DNA of 64,000 nt from Spirodela intermedia (GCA_902729315.2 LR746269.1:8778231-8842230); one strand, 5' to 3'; shown: positions 1 to 13,726, numbered from the stretch's first letter. Translations and numbers: made by a program. The notes: generated by a model not told the origin, from the letters alone.

Positions 1-605
1 GCTGGTTCTCCTCCCATAAGAGATATTGCTACTCTCTCTCTCTCTACCCATTTCCCTCCTCTCTCTCTCTCCAACCCTCTCCCTCCCCTCTCTCTATCTG
101 TCTACATCTCCCTCGGGTTCAATGGGGCCAGGCCCCTCTCTCTCTCTCTATCTGGAATTGGTGATTTAGAGCGTCGTAGGGGTCAAGATTCGTTAATTTA
201 TAGTTTTGCGAAATGTTGGTGTCAAATTATCGCGGGAAATTGAGGCCCAGGTGGACCCAGGGGGCGGGGGGACAATAGGCATTTACGGGCCTGGCCGGGC
301 CCTAATTACCACGACACGTCCCCGTCAACCCGCTCCGTCTGCGTATTCCTCCAAAGGAAACCAATAAACTATAAGAGTAGCACTGTGGGTGTCACGTGAG
401 AAGTACTCTCTCTCTCTCTCTCTATCTAGAGTCAGTCTGTCTCTCTTTCGCTTCTCGTTCTCTCTCTAGAATATCAACTTACCATTACCATCCGATTCGC
501 TGCAGATGCAGAGATCTGTCTAAGATGTGGACTGGCACGGTCTACGTACGGGGAGAAGGGGGGAGACGGCGGCGTCTTATGGAAGAGAGACAACGAACCG
601 GGGGG

Positions 606-651
<46 letters not shown>

Positions 652-1218
652 GAGAGAACGGGGAGGAGGGGCAGGTCATCACGGACGGAGGATCTCTGCG
701 GACATTTGGTGCGACGTGCGTTATGAATCTACCGGCCCCCGCCCCCGCCCCCACATGGGCCGAGCCGAGCAAGTTAATGCCGCAGGGGGTGTTGATTTCT
801 TCCCTCACGAGGCAGAGCAGTCCATGCAGCCCCCCCTAAATAGAAACCCGCCCCCTTCTCTCTCTCTCTTAGACTGTCCCTTCCCCCATCCCAAGAGGTC
901 CTCTCTCTCCTAGGTTGTCCCCAAGTTTCAAAGCTCGGCATTGAACAACGAGTCTCAAAGCTTGACATTGTGATACTCCCTCCTCTCCTTCTCTCTCTGT
1001 CTCTCTCCCTCCAGCTCAGATTGTCCCTTCATAAGGTTCAAAGCTTTGGACAAAATCGAAAAATATTGGATTGCACACGTAAGATTTATCACTCTCTCGC
1101 TCTCTCCAAGCTCTTCCTCTCACAAAGGCTTCCGACACATGATATCAATACCCGGGACCCATCTTTCTTCAGTTCGACAGATGCCCAACGTTCAATATTT
1201 CCAAGGGTGCCTAAGCTT

Positions 1219-1288
<70 letters not shown>

Positions 1289-1950
1289 AGGAGAGAGGGA
1301 GAGAGAGAGATCGTTATCTCTCCTCGCTTATTGTTGTGAAGGGCATGCCTTCCTCCTTTTTTACTCTTCTTTTGACCCGTGGTCCTATTTTCTAGTTAGG
1401 ACGGAGGAGGCCACTCTCAGGGTTTGTCCCCCCCGCGATAGACATTACATTTTCGTCTAGGGTTTGCGTCCCCCCGCTTCACTCACTCTCCCTCTCTCTC
1501 GCTCTCTCCTCTCTCTCCTCTCTCTCTTTCTTCTTCCGTCCATTCTCCATGAGGGATGGGACTCAACTAGTCAAGGGTTTTTTCTTACGCCTTCCTGGCC
1601 TTGCTGCCACGTCAGTTTTGACCCGCCCCTGGAGGGGGACAGCGTGGCAAGGGTGGAAAGCGTGCCCACATGCGCACCTGTTCCCGATGGCTACTAACCT
1701 GCGCCGTCCCCACCTACGACTAGGTCATTAGCCACGTTGATTAGTAATTTCAATGCACTCGTGCTCTGCTCTACTCTTTGAAAAAGATTAAACGTTGGAG
1801 GAGTCCTCACCCAGCCTTTGAACCCACAGCTCCCCTTTATCAGCGCGAAGATTCCTATCCAGCTTGGGGAGGAGATTCCTTAAGGCCTGTGGAAGAGACA
1901 CCCCTAGTTAATTAACTTTGGAGGGTTTACTGATTGGGTTAACTTTTGGC
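1..1950. other. Microsatellite-rich intergenic region at the left edge
   Basis: No gene is supported. (CT)n tracts lie at about 30-46 and 405-423, (GA)n at 608-646 and a long (GA)n at about 1,222-1,310. Open frames here are Ser-Leu or Arg-Glu readings of the repeats. Between 866 and 1,056 a loose repeat with CAGATTGTCCCTTC and TTCAAAGCTTGG-type words occurs three or four times. A gene beginning off the left edge cannot be excluded. Confidence 0.6.
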
Positions 1951-4000
1951 TAATCTAGTTATGTCTTCTTCATTAATTACCCTAATATGGTTCAGTACAT
2001 TAAGTTCATGAACATACTCTGGTTAAATTTTGATTAACCCAGTTACCTCCCAATCTATTAATCTGGTAGGCTCTACTAGATTAAGCTACTTAACCCATTA
2101 TGATTAAGTTCTAGTTAACCTAGGAAGACTGTCAATAAGAACTTAAATAGGCTTTGTATGGGGTCCTTGAACAAAGGGTGATTCTTTCTATTCTTGTTGT
2201 ACAATAGTTACAAAACTTTACCCCATGATTATAACTTAATAAGGAGTATGTTCCTTTTTTTGGTAAGATGGGGCTTTTAGTTAGGGTTGCATTTTCGTAA
2301 GACTTTGACCCATTCGCTCCATGCATAATGGCATTGCTTGAGAATGAAGCCACAATAGGCCCCAACGTCAATCAAGTATTTGGCTCATTTTTGCAGATTT
2401 CGCAAAAAAAAAGAGGCTAAATTAGATAGAATCAAATTCTTGTTAAAGAATAAATCTGGTGCATGGACACAATGTATAAGATATTTCCATCTCGCGGCAC
2501 CAATTAGCATGGAAAATAAACTAATAAGCATTTAAATTTTATTATTTTATCAGTGATTCAATCTTATTTTAAAACTACCTTACTAATGGAATCCATATGG
2601 AAGAGTTTGAGTTCAGTTACACATGAAACTACCTGAAATATCTCTTGCTGAATATTTACATATCAAAATCGAGTTCAATTATGATACTCAAGTTGGATCG
2701 TGATGATCAAAATTCATCATTCTCTATATTGAATGTCGATAATGCTGTTAATTACAACGCTGCATTACGAGTTTTCAATCGTGAAGTTAAAGAATGAATG
2801 AATTGAATTAGTTTCACCCGTTGTTTTCCATTTCCAAGTATGGATGGGTGAGATGGTAGAAATACTACCAATAGTTTCCTCTTAACATAACATCAAGTTT
2901 CCCTAATATTAGAGCATTTTTTATTCTCCTTCTTCGTAGAGCCCTGATTTACATTCCTTTCCTCCTTTTTCTCTTCATAGACAAGTTAAAAGGATGCAAA
3001 ACTAGTAGCACAACTAAGGTCATGTAAGACCGAAGATATGTCATCACACTCTTGTTTTTACGTGAGATATAAGCTGAGGCAATTTGTGTTGTTGATATAC
3101 CAGCGATGACATAAGCATGGATCAAATCAAAGTGGAGCATCGTACCTCCTAGTTCTACATAAGAAACTAACTGAAAATGGTCAACTTTCTTAATTTCATG
3201 TGCAAGTGCCTATACTTTGTACTAATGTTATTCAATCCTTCCATCATTTTGATGCTACTTGAAAAGATAGTGCCTAGCTTTTGTATGTATCTCGCTGTCT
3301 TCCTTTCCATCACACGCGCCCACAAAGGGGGGGAACATATTTTCAATGGTATCGTGAAAAGTAGAGAACCAAATGACTTGTGCACCAAAGAGGCAAGGGC
3401 TTCTTTATAGAAGCCCTTTCTACTTTCTGTTGTGGAAAGAAGTAGTGGTTACTGAGGAAGCTCTTCTTCATTGTTGCTATCTGCAGCACTAAAAACAGTA
3501 TCACAGCTCCTTGTCTCTATCTCACAACAAAACCTGGCAGAAGGAAAAGCAACACCCATTGTCACTCTCTCTCATCACCTCAGCCTTATTTGTGATCTGT
3601 AGTCACGGTGTGAGCATTACAATTAGTCAACTTATGTGCACATAATCATCTATACACAGACATGCTTATGTGTGCATATGCGGACACTCATGTGTTTGCA
3701 TGCAACATTCATTATCTGAGAGTGGACATTTTTGCAGTGATGATAATTTAGATGCTGGCTGGGGATATTAGTTTCAGATTTATACTACATTTGTGGCTTT
3801 CATCCTTCCAATCTTTGAAGGTCCGGGTTACATGCCTATTTTTTGATCCAGCGAGCTTTTATTCGGTGTTTTAATAACAATTAATACACCATTTAAAACG
3901 TTTCTGTGTAGAAATATGTAGTATTTATGTCTATGAATCTGTGGTCACATACTCTTCTCTCTCTCTCGTGTCACGCCACCAGATCTTGGAGGCTGAGGGG
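1951..4000. other. Intergenic, no gene seen
   Basis: AT-rich. The stretch 1,915-2,130 is crowded with GGTTAA/TTAACC words in both orientations, one forming a small hairpin at about 2,019-2,043. The remainder shows nothing I can name; the open frames of 60-79 codons have no motifs. Confidence 0.6.
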
Positions 4001-4082
4001 CTTGACGTGGCGTTTGATCGAGAGCCTGATGGTCGAGGTGATTCTAAAGTAATTTTCCTTGGAAAATATTAAGTCTGGCATT

Positions 4083-4346
4083 TCTATTTAAGGCTATTTT
4101 CGAGGACCTCCCCATCGCCTCGGGATTTGATCAGATAGCTGCTGCCATCTTCTTCTCCGCTGTCGGATGGACTGCGCTGAAGTCCGCACGTGGCAGGGAT
4201 GAGTGATTTTCTCACAAGCTATCCACAACCCTGCTCCCCCCACGTGTGAGATGAACAAGCGCTGGGAGAAGGGTGACGTCATGAAGCATCCAAGCCCCTC
4301 AGGCCGCCGTCCCATCGCTATCCGCGAGCCAAAACCCTAACCCTAA
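4083..4346 (+). promoter_or_regulatory. Promoter-like motif cluster without a recognised gene
   Basis: In order: TATTTAAGG (about 4,084), CACGTG (4,241-4,246), TGACGTCA (4,274-4,281) and a double telo-box AAACCCTAACCCTAA (about 4,332-4,346). Telo-boxes are typical near the start site of translation-related plant genes. CT-rich leader-like sequence follows (4,440-4,660), but I find no convincing reading frame after it. Confidence 0.35.
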
Positions 4347-5890
4347 TCAGTGATGAGTTGCCTCCCTATCTCATTCATCCCTTTGGAAATCAACCGGATA
4401 TAATTCCCTCCCCAATCCCCAAGGAGAACGCCATCCCACCCCCCCCCCCTTCCCTCCTCTCTGTCTCTCTCTCTTTCTAAAGGCTCACAGGAAAACAGAC
4501 ACTAGAAGGTGTAGATGTCTATGACTAGAAGGTCGTAGAGAAGTGGACATACTCCCAAACTGGTAAGAAAGGGGCTGACGCTAGAATGGCTTCCTGGTGA
4601 GAGTTTGCTCTCTCTCTCTCTCTCTCTCTCTTCCTCTCTCTCTCTCCCCTTCACCGTCTCGTTCTTCTGGGATTCACAGAGGTGTCGTCTCGCATTCTTA
4701 TCTTCGCGTGATCTTCTCTGTGAGCCTCACGCATTGCACTGATTCCTGTGCTCGTTCTCTTCCATCGCGTCATACCCTCTCTCCTTGGCAGCCGACCACT
4801 CTCAAGGAGGATGATTAACACGCCAGCTTTCGCGCAGTTCCCCTACCTTCCTTTCACCCATTCGGTAAGCCCACGTCTCCATGGTCTCTGTCTCTCTTTC
4901 TGTCTATCTATCTATCTATCTATCTATCTATATATCGGTATGTCTGTCTCATATTCATCACGGTTCTTCTCTGGTAGGGAAGGTGGTGCGACGAGGGAAT
5001 GTCTCACACTGCAACAACCAAACCCAGAAGCTATTCCAGGGAGCTAATCGGTGGCTTCTGGGAGGCTCCCATATGCCGGCAGTGGCTAGTCATGGCGCCA
5101 ACGCTGACGACCCCGCTCTGTTAGCCCTGCACTGGTGCTATCCGATCTGAGCTTCCTTCCCACCGTCGTCGCCTCCGCCGCCTCTACATTCAGCCATCTT
5201 CACTCTCTTCTCCTGTGCTCTCCGCACTCGGAAGCGGCCGTCTTCTTGACCTTGTAAGACCTTTTCTTGGCCTTGTAAGACCCCGCTCCGTAATTCTCGT
5301 CCTATATCTTCTCTCTACCTCTCCTTTCGTCCGCCCTTCTCTGCACCGGAGTCCAGCCGTTGTAGCCCCGGTCTCCCATCCCCCCTTCTCATCTCCTTTG
5401 TCTGCCTATCCCTCCTGAGCTTATCGGACCGACTTGGAATCCGATTCCATCGCAACTTTTCTTTGATTTTACTTCTCCTGGGATCCCATTCTGCTCTATG
5501 CTACCTCTCTCACTCTTCTTCTTTTCTCCTTGATTTCATCACACTTCTGGGATTTTGATAAGCCCATTCTACTTAGTCTCTTTCTCTCTCTCGCCGTTCT
5601 TTCCATGTTTTCTCGTGAATACTGAGGGCAAGATCGCGGTGTAATTGAGGGAAGTATTAAAGACAATCTAAGAGCAGGGACAAGAATAATAACAAGGAGT
5701 AGCGTTGCCGCAGTCGCCCGGTTCGCCTTTGTTCCTACACGGGAGCGTGTAGACGATGGACGAGGGGGCCGTGAATATTCCCCACGTGACTACTCGTGGC
5801 TGTCTGTACATCGTATTTAAGATTGTGCCTCGTTCTCGCATTGTCGTCTTCTCTGCGAGGTCGTCGATGTGAGACATTTTACATTTGATT
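4347..5890. other. CT-rich region, no gene recognised
   Basis: Contains (CT)n at about 4,609-4,647 and (CTAT)n at about 4,902-4,930, then pyrimidine-rich GC-moderate sequence. It resembles 5' leader or intron sequence of a plant transcript. A minus-strand frame of 69 codons (5,668-5,877) ends in a Cys-rich stretch but matches no peptide family I know. Confidence 0.5.
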
Positions 5891-6094
5891 GTTTACTTGC
5901 TGCGGCAGAGGGCTAATGGATTTTGCGTCTCTTGCGTATTGTTTCCCCCTTTGGCGTCTTGCGGGAAGGAGGAATCCTCATCAACGCAGCGCCATGTCAC
6001 AAGCTAAATTGGGTGGGAGTTGTGGTGTTGTTCATGGCCTCACGGGGCTACTGATGGTCAGAGAGAGAGAGAGAGAGAGAGAGAGGCTTTTGTA

Positions 6095-6560
6095 GGGGAT
6101 GGAGCCTATCTAAGTGCTAGCCAGTTTTGATATGAGAAAGAGAGAGAAGCGGTCATCTAGGGCCTATCAAGGTGTTAGACAGTTCCTTACGAAGAGAAAA
6201 GCTATATTAAAAGATACGCCCCATTGGAGTGTTCACCAGTGTGATATGAGAGGGAAAGCAGCGTTCGTAAATGGTAGGGCCTATCGAAGGTCTAGGGAGT
6301 GTCGTATGTAGAGAGAAGCATTTGTAAAAGACGACCTATCGTAGTGCAAAGCAGGTTCGTGTGAGAGAGGAAGAGAAGCACTTTTAAAAGGATGGGATTC
6401 TCGAAGTGCTAGTCAATTCATTTGAGAAAGAGAGAATCGTACGTAAATGATCGAGCATATCGAAGCGTTAGCCAGTTTCATCTGAGAGGGAGAGTAGCAT
6501 ATGTAAAGAGCCTATCGAAATGCTTGCCACTTTCGCGAGAGAAACTAGAGAGAAGAAACT
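6095..6560. repeat. Degenerate minisatellite, period about 58 bp, about 8 copies
   Basis: Successive units carry, in order, CCTATCGAAGTGCTAGCCAG, a TTTCATATGAGAGAGAGA block and GAAGCATTTGTAAAAGAT. Units begin near 6,106, 6,161, 6,220, 6,278, 6,335, 6,393, 6,452 and 6,509. Unit-to-unit divergence is substantial, so the array is old. It is bracketed by pure (GA)n at about 6,060-6,085 and 6,595-6,648, and the GA-rich block inside each unit suggests it grew from such a tract. Confidence 0.8.
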
Positions 6561-6590
6561 AAAGGTAACACAATCCTAGTCGGTTTCCAG

Positions 6591-6650
<60 letters not shown>

Positions 6651-6981
6651 CATTAGTACATGGGTGCGGGAACCGTGGGAGTGAGATTTTTGGGGGAAGC
6701 TCGCATTATTCCTACAGATGATAACATCTTCTTGAGGCTCTCCTCCGCGCAATGATGCTGCTCTTCTTCAGGGTCTTTGTAATCTTCCATGAGCTGGCCT
6801 CTGGGGGGGAGTAATTGGGTGTCAGAATGATAGAGATAGACCATTTTGCTTAATGATTGAATACAGAAATAGACACTAATGATAGGTTATGCGTTGCATT
6901 GATATTGCGCTCTCTATATCTCTCTCCCCTATTCTTTCTTGCAGGTTCTTACTATAAGGTCGTTTTATACATACGTGCGAG

Positions 6982-6983
6982 CG

Positions 6984-7026
<43 letters not shown>
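6982..7026. repeat. (GA)n microsatellite
   Basis: About 22 GA copies following GAGCGAGC. Another (GA)n lies at about 7,648-7,681. Confidence 0.95.
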
Positions 7027-7029
<3 letters not shown>

Positions 7030-7167
7030 CCTACTTGCTGCATACTTCAGAAGGATTGGCAGCCAAGGATGCCATAAGGGATAGGTTATGATTGGCACAG
7101 ATACGGCCTCTATCCTCCCCTCTCTCTATCACTCTCTCACTCTCTGGCTTTCACTTCTCCTGAGGTC

Positions 7168-7247
7168 TTCATAAATGGGGGGTGGTGACCATTAAATGCA
7201 TCAGCAGCATACCCCATGGTCACTTCAGAGACCATTTATGAGGTTTC
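7168..7247. repeat. Imperfect foldback
   Basis: TCATAAATGG and GTGACCAT on the left pair with ATGGTCAC and CCATTTATGA on the right, around a loop of about 25 bases. About 18 paired positions with a short asymmetric bulge. It could be a small RNA hairpin or a chance palindrome. Confidence 0.4.
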
Positions 7248-7647
7248 AAGGATGTTTTTTCCAACCTTGCTCAGAGCCCCCTCCGTTTTCTTCATTGATT
7301 GCCCTCCATATGTTTCCGACTCATTTTATTGTTTTCAATATAAAGAGAGAAGGGAATTAAAGATTCACTTCTGCAAGCCGTTATAATTTTCCTGGCCTGC
7401 CCGTCACTTTCCAATCTGAGCTTTTAGAATTAACCCTCAAAGACCTCATCAGCTTACAAGAGGGCATGATCTGGCGGATCTTCTTGGAGTCCGGTGGTGA
7501 GCAGAAGGTAGTCGGGGAATTGTAAATAACATATCTCGAGTACATCCACTGGTGACTGAGTCGGTAAATTAGTTAATGGCATAATTCAGGAGCTTACACT
7601 TAAGTTATAACCTGTACAGGGCCGAAGGGGGATAGAGGGCAAAGGGA

Positions 7648-7683
<36 letters not shown>

Positions 7684-7889
7684 AGTGGTAGTGACTGTAG
7701 GTCTACATTTCGTTAGGTGAGACGTCAGGGATAGCATCATGTTGTCTCTCAAACTTAGCCACATGGTACGTTTGGTAGTAGAGACGAACTCCTGCTCGTT
7801 TCACGGTTTGTGCTCCAAAAGTCCTGCAAAACAATCATTGAACCCTTCAGCTTGCGCCACATGTTTGCTTTCAGGACTGCTAAACAGTA

Positions 7890-8105
7890 TCATTTGAAAT
7901 TCATGCCCATAATTTCGGCCATCTCTTTTTTACTTTTACCATCTTTGGGAAGATGTTCTTGGAGTAGTATCCACGCTTTTCTGAAAAACACACAGACTTT
8001 AAATTCTTCTGCGTCATTATGTCGTTTTTTTCCCGGCTTTTTCTTAGTGTCTCCAAGATTTGCGGGCATGTCCTTTTCTTCGGGATTTTGACCCCCCCGG
8101 ATCAA
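7890..8105 (-). CDS. Unrecognised 71-codon open frame
   Basis: Lys/Glu-rich frame with KKPGKKRHNDAEEFKVCVFF and an amphipathic AWILLQEHLPKDGKSKKEMA stretch, unlike the simple-repeat frames nearby. No family is recognised, no splice partners are obvious and the start is uncertain. It may be a gene fragment or chance. Confidence 0.12.
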   Translation of the reverse strand: MIRGGQNPEEKDMPANLGDTKKKPGKKRHNDAEEFKVCVFFRKAWILLQEHLPKDGKSKKEMAEIMGMNFK

Positions 8106-9933
8106 AACATCATTTACTTTAATTAATATTATTTAAAAATGACTGTTATTAATGTACTTATATTCTTCTCAGGGTTTTGTCTCAAAGAGACTATCCTTCT
8201 CCATAAGGATTTGTTGTTCGTTCCTTGGACATTCTGCCGAGATCTTCTTGAGTCTACAGATCTTGCCCTTCTGTGTGCATCTACTATGGAAGAGGAATCC
8301 ACACGGATATAATCATAATCCTTGTTTGTAAACAGTTACCTTCAAGTTGTGACCTTAATTATTTTCAGATTTTAGTTTGTCAAAGCTCGTAAGTGCCAGG
8401 GCTTGCAAACATTTTTTCTGTAACTCTTCATTGAGTTTTATGCATACAAGTGTTCATTGCTATAGTTTGGTTAAGGTTAATCTATCCATCATTTGTGCTA
8501 TTTAATACAGAAATTCAATACCCTCTTGTGTTCAAGAATAATATGAAAAGCAGCCATGATATGTTTCCATTAACAACGCTGTTAACCACATGAATGAAAC
8601 TGGATGGAAAGGAGTAATTCTAATAGGTGCATATATATCCATCAATGTCGTCTCAGATTCATAACTCACCATTATTAGTTGATATTCCATACAAAGCAGC
8701 ATACTTAGCTCAATTAAGGATCCTCGTAATGACTCATGATTTGAACAAAGACCAAGTCATCCAAGCAGGGGAGTACCTATAAAGTTGTGGATTAAACTTG
8801 AAGGTAAAAACAATAAATTTTAAATTTGTGTGAAATTTACCAGAGAGAAAAATAGAAACATCGAAAGGAAAAGCATGAAATATTGCACTGTTGCATGCAA
8901 GAATCGAACCAAACTGATTTCACAAAGCATATGAATATTTAATATTCAATGTAGTCCTCATAGGCCTACTCTCTAGCAGAGGAGACTAACATTGGCACGC
9001 ATTATCGAATGCTCCAGAATTTGAAATATTTGAAATCGTGATCAATGTTGGAGTTTTGATAAATGAAGCATCCAGAACATACCCAGACTAGATCACCAAA
9101 ACCATGAGCACCCAATCGAGGAACTAGACAAGAAATGTATTTCATATAGACGTAAATATATATAACTGAGGATGATTTGTACAGTGATGAAGTATAGTAG
9201 GACGTTTGATGGAAAAGAAAAAAAATAAATTGGAATGTGTATATATAATGCTTATTGGAAGGAAAATTTTAAAATTGATTACTCCACAATTTCATTTTCT
9301 CCCATAATTAGGCTGTTTGAAAACTAATATCTGTATATGCTTTATATTTATGGAATACTTGTGTCTTCAAAGTCAAATGTGTCTGTGCTTTTTGACTGAT
9401 TGAATACGTTGACCATCCAACTTAGGCGTATATGTACTTTTCTTATTTACGTCCTTGGGCCATCTCACTCAAATTCGCATGTGCTTCTCTATTTCAGGAA
9501 TAGTTGGGTCATTCAACTATAAATATGTTGACACATTTCTATCTATGAACTAATTACTGTGGGAAAATAAGGTCATTTAGCTCAAGACTTTTTTCTTATT
9601 TTTTATATTTGTGGAAATAATGGAATCTAACACGAACGGATAGGTACTCATATTTTAGATGAATACGTTTTAACCGGTTTTCAGCCAATGTGAGAGTATC
9701 ATGTAACACTATCAAAATTGAGAGGCCTCATGACAATGTATATCATCCTCCTCAGCTTGTCCAAAATTTATTAATTCGTCAGTAATTAGACAGTGAAAAA
9801 AACAATGTCACAGGAATCGCTCATTTTGCTTTTTTGATCGCACCATTTATGAGTCTGTCCTCGTTGATCATCTATGAGCACCTCTTCAGCTTCTTATTTC
9901 AAAATATTTTTGAAGAAAGATGTGGAACGTGGG

Positions 9934-9966
<33 letters not shown>

Positions 9967-11989
9967 CCATCAAGAGGCTTAGTAGACGTTACATTCATGA
10001 AACTGACGTCTCCAATGACACTTTTGCCGCCTTCTGAAGCTTCATGCTGTACAAAGACGTCTCCCTCTTTCCTTAGGAGACCTCAGAAAATAGTCCAGAG
10101 GCATGAGGCCAGTAATGAAACAGGAATAAAGGAGGATTCATGCAGTATCGTTAAGGAATGGTGATGAGCTTGGAAGGTCCCTACTGCTTTGTTCACCTAT
10201 TAATAAGGCTTACATACGGAGGGAATCAGCATATTTGTTGAGATAGAAAAAGTGAGAGAGAAGGAGAGAGAGTTGGGGATAATGAAATAGGATTGAATCA
10301 GATTTGAACAATTGGCAAGCATCCGAAGAGTTGGAGAAACTAGTCTCCGATTACCTTCATATTTTTTCAACTATTTCCGACCAAACTTGGACATTAATTC
10401 AACTCAACTTGACATGGTTCTGGTTAAATTTTGAATAGTATATGCTTCTGGGGGGCCAATTTGGGCCGAGAGCTCTCAGCATATGGCCTCCCAAACCAAA
10501 GTCAGCCCAATGCAAAAGGGAAGTGCTTGATCTAATACATATATGGCTGATATTTCAACACTATGCGTTCCAGAAATCTCTAAAACTTTCCAAAAAGATA
10601 TAAACTTTTTTAAGTCTATTTGTTTCTTCTTTCAGATGGTGTCTCTTTGAGTATGTTCACGATGACATATGTATTGGGTTGACGGACTTCATTTAGAAAG
10701 AAAAGAAATGTATTTGGTTGAGTAGGAAATTACATGATCTTGAATAATTCAATCTATATAATAAATATTATAATACATGATTAAAAAAATTCATTCATTT
10801 TTTATGCATGCCTCTGAAGTGTCAACATTTTTCAATTACTAGTTACCTAATGAATACCCATCCAATTTGGCATAAGACACTTATTGAGGCTGTGGAGAAA
10901 GTGTTAGTGATGAGAGAGTAAACTATTATTTTTAAAATTTAGAGCATGGAATTATTTTAGTTCACTCCCCTTTGATTGACTCTATTATCTATGTAATATT
11001 CAAAACTTGCCTATATCCTTTTAACATTTGACCAATTAATACTACAATGTTGAACAAACTAAATAATAAAGTGCACGAAACCCACTTTGGATAATTTTGT
11101 ACATAGAATAATGAAAGTATAAATTACTTACATAAAATAAAATATTTATTATGAAACTCAGTAAGTAGATATAGTCAAGAGATTTAAAATATAGACCTAT
11201 TTTTGAGTTAACCATAGACCTATTTTCAAATCTAAATAAAATTTATCATGCATCATAGGATTCACCATATGCAAGGGAGTCACAAAGCAAGAGCATCATG
11301 TCTTATCTCTATATTTTTTTAAATAACCTTTCTACGATATTTAATGATACACAACGTAAGTTTCTGGTTCTTATATGTAATTAAGACGCAAAAGGACTTC
11401 AATCATTTGATTGGATGAAAGATTCCACTAAAAACAGTTTCTACCACATTTTAAGGTGATCGTTATTATTTTAAAACGAAACTAATACCATTATTTTCAT
11501 AATTAAGCTGATTATTTTAAAACGAAATCATTTGGATTCATTATGTAATTTAAACTCAAATTTCTATACTAGCACAAAGAAATATTAAACTAAAGAATCC
11601 ATTGAGGATAAAGATATTGAGATGAGGGAGAATAGACTTAATGGTGTGGAATAATGGAACAACTAATCTAATTCAATATAGTGAATGTTGTAACTTGAAT
11701 CTTATCTTGTGTTTGGAGATGATACAACAGAAACAGTATAAACATAGGAAATTATTGATTAGAGAAATAGTTACAAAATTTCAATCATGTTTTGAATCTT
11801 GCGTCCCACATCTTTTGAATCTTTCTTCTTTATCCTCTCTTTCAATCATGTAAAATAGTTACAAAAAAAACACAATTTTATTGTGGTTTAATCTATCCAA
11901 CCTACACCACTCTCCAAAGAGCTCATCTTTATGTTCTACTAACACTTGGTGCTTATATTGAATTAAAAATTTCAACAACCTATTTATTT

Positions 11990-12165
11990 TGTAGCTTCAA
12001 CAAACTTATAGTTTCTTCCAAAACTCTATTTTAGATTCACAACTCTTAGAGGCCCAAATGTTAATTTATTTTTGAAAACTCTCATTTAGATTCATGGTCT
12101 TGCAAGCTTAGACCTTACAATTTATTTCCAAAACTCTCTTCTAGATTCACAACTCTAAAAGGGCC
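11990..12165. repeat. Degenerate repeat of about 55 bp, three copies
   Basis: Each copy carries TTTCCAAAACTCT followed by TTAGATTCACAACTCT and AGAGGCC-like words. Related words (TTCTATATTCACAATTCTATGGA, TTCTAGATTTATGACTTTATGAGA) recur near 14,240 and 14,300, so the family is dispersed. Confidence 0.55.
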
Positions 12166-13726
12166 AAAGACAACAAGGAACCACTCTATTTAATGAGTTT
12201 AAAACTCTATGACACATGTAGAATGCACATTCACAATTATTGTGATGATTTGTGGAGCATGGAGTCCTCTAGTTTTTGTTGATGAACACATATGTGAATG
12301 AGTATTTTAATGGTTTGGGCAGCAATGATAGTTGTTGTTTTATAGATGCTCAAGATTAGCTAGTTCCACAACAGCTCCTTTTAGAACCAATAAAAAATAT
12401 TTAGATGCCATATGTTCTTAAGCAAAAATGTACAATGAATTAAAATTACAGGATAATAAATATAAAAAATGGAAGATGAATGGAGTATGAATCGTGTAAT
12501 GTATATTAAATTTCATATTATTGATAATTGAGACGTTTTGTCACAAAACGTAGTACATGAAACCTAACATTTCAGTATATGAATTTTATATTTTTAAATA
12601 TAAAAAATATAAAGCATTATTGTTGAAATGTATAAAATAATATTTGAATGCATCAAGAATTATATTTTATATGCAGAATATATATTAGTTTTGTATATAC
12701 AGAAAAATGTTAGTACACAGAAATACATGTTAGTACATGAAAATTACCTTGTAGACATCAAGGCAAATAAAATTGGAATAAAAGACAACATTTCACAAGA
12801 AAATTATAGGAGAGAGAAAGTGAATCAATGACTCATTAAAAGGTGTGTAGACCTATCAAAGAACAAAGAAGTGTGGACCCATAAAAGTATATTTCAGTTC
12901 TTTTTGGTCTACACATAGAATGTGTGTTGACTGATGGGTCACCTTGTCAAATCAGATAGAATCTAAGGAGAAACAAAAAGAAGATTTGCGATGTACATGA
13001 CATGTTAGAAATCTAAACACATAAAAGGGTGGTGTATTTTGATGTGATAGAAATTCCAACATACATCATAAAATAAAATATTTATCAGAAAATTAAATAT
13101 GCATAAAAAATCAAAAGATATGTCATAATATATTTTACCAAAAGCATTTCTATTTGTTCTAGTCAATAGTTGGTCAAATTGGTGATTTGACACCAATTTA
13201 ATCATAAAAATAGCAAGGCAAACCTAGGCAATATAGTACCAATCTCATAGTGGTTTGATCTCCAAAGGTTGAGACTTTGGGCTTTATGGCCATTTGATGG
13301 AGCTTTAAAGCATCTCATGAATAACATATCATGTTGTTCTACTCTTCCACTTCACTTGACAAGATTTTGTTGTAAGCTCATGTATGCCTAAACTTCTTGC
13401 TTTGCTAGAATTGTCCTAATCATAAAACTATTATTTCAGAATTTAGATATCACTATAAGTTGATGAAAATGATTTCCATTGTGAAAACATTCTAGGAGAA
13501 CTTTTGTAATGAGGGTAAAAGGACAAGTTAGTGTCTTGGTGTCTAGCAAGAGAAGATAGATCCCTGAAATATATTGTCAGCTTTGAGTGTATTTCTCAAA
13601 GGCATAATAATGGAAACCAAAGGTAGGGAACCTTGAAAAGTGGATGTAGGCTAAGGAAAGATTGAACCATTATGATTTTTATATTCGGCATGAAATAAAA
13701 CTCAGTATGTAGATTCATGTGTGATT

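Noticed and set aside
970-1395. Open frames of 97-147 codons through GA/CT tracts at the left edge
   Set aside because: They are simple repeats read as Arg-Glu or Ser-Leu, with no conserved block outside the repeat.
3975-4045. Fragment resembling the AEGFDVVYD block of CSP41b
   Set aside because: Only a few residues agree and there is no flanking similarity; likely chance.
4331-4346. Interstitial telomeric repeat
   Set aside because: Only two CCCTAA units; better explained as a telo-box promoter motif.
5668-5877. Cys-rich secreted peptide such as RALF
   Set aside because: The Cys spacing does not fit RALF or other peptide families I know, and no signal peptide is visible.
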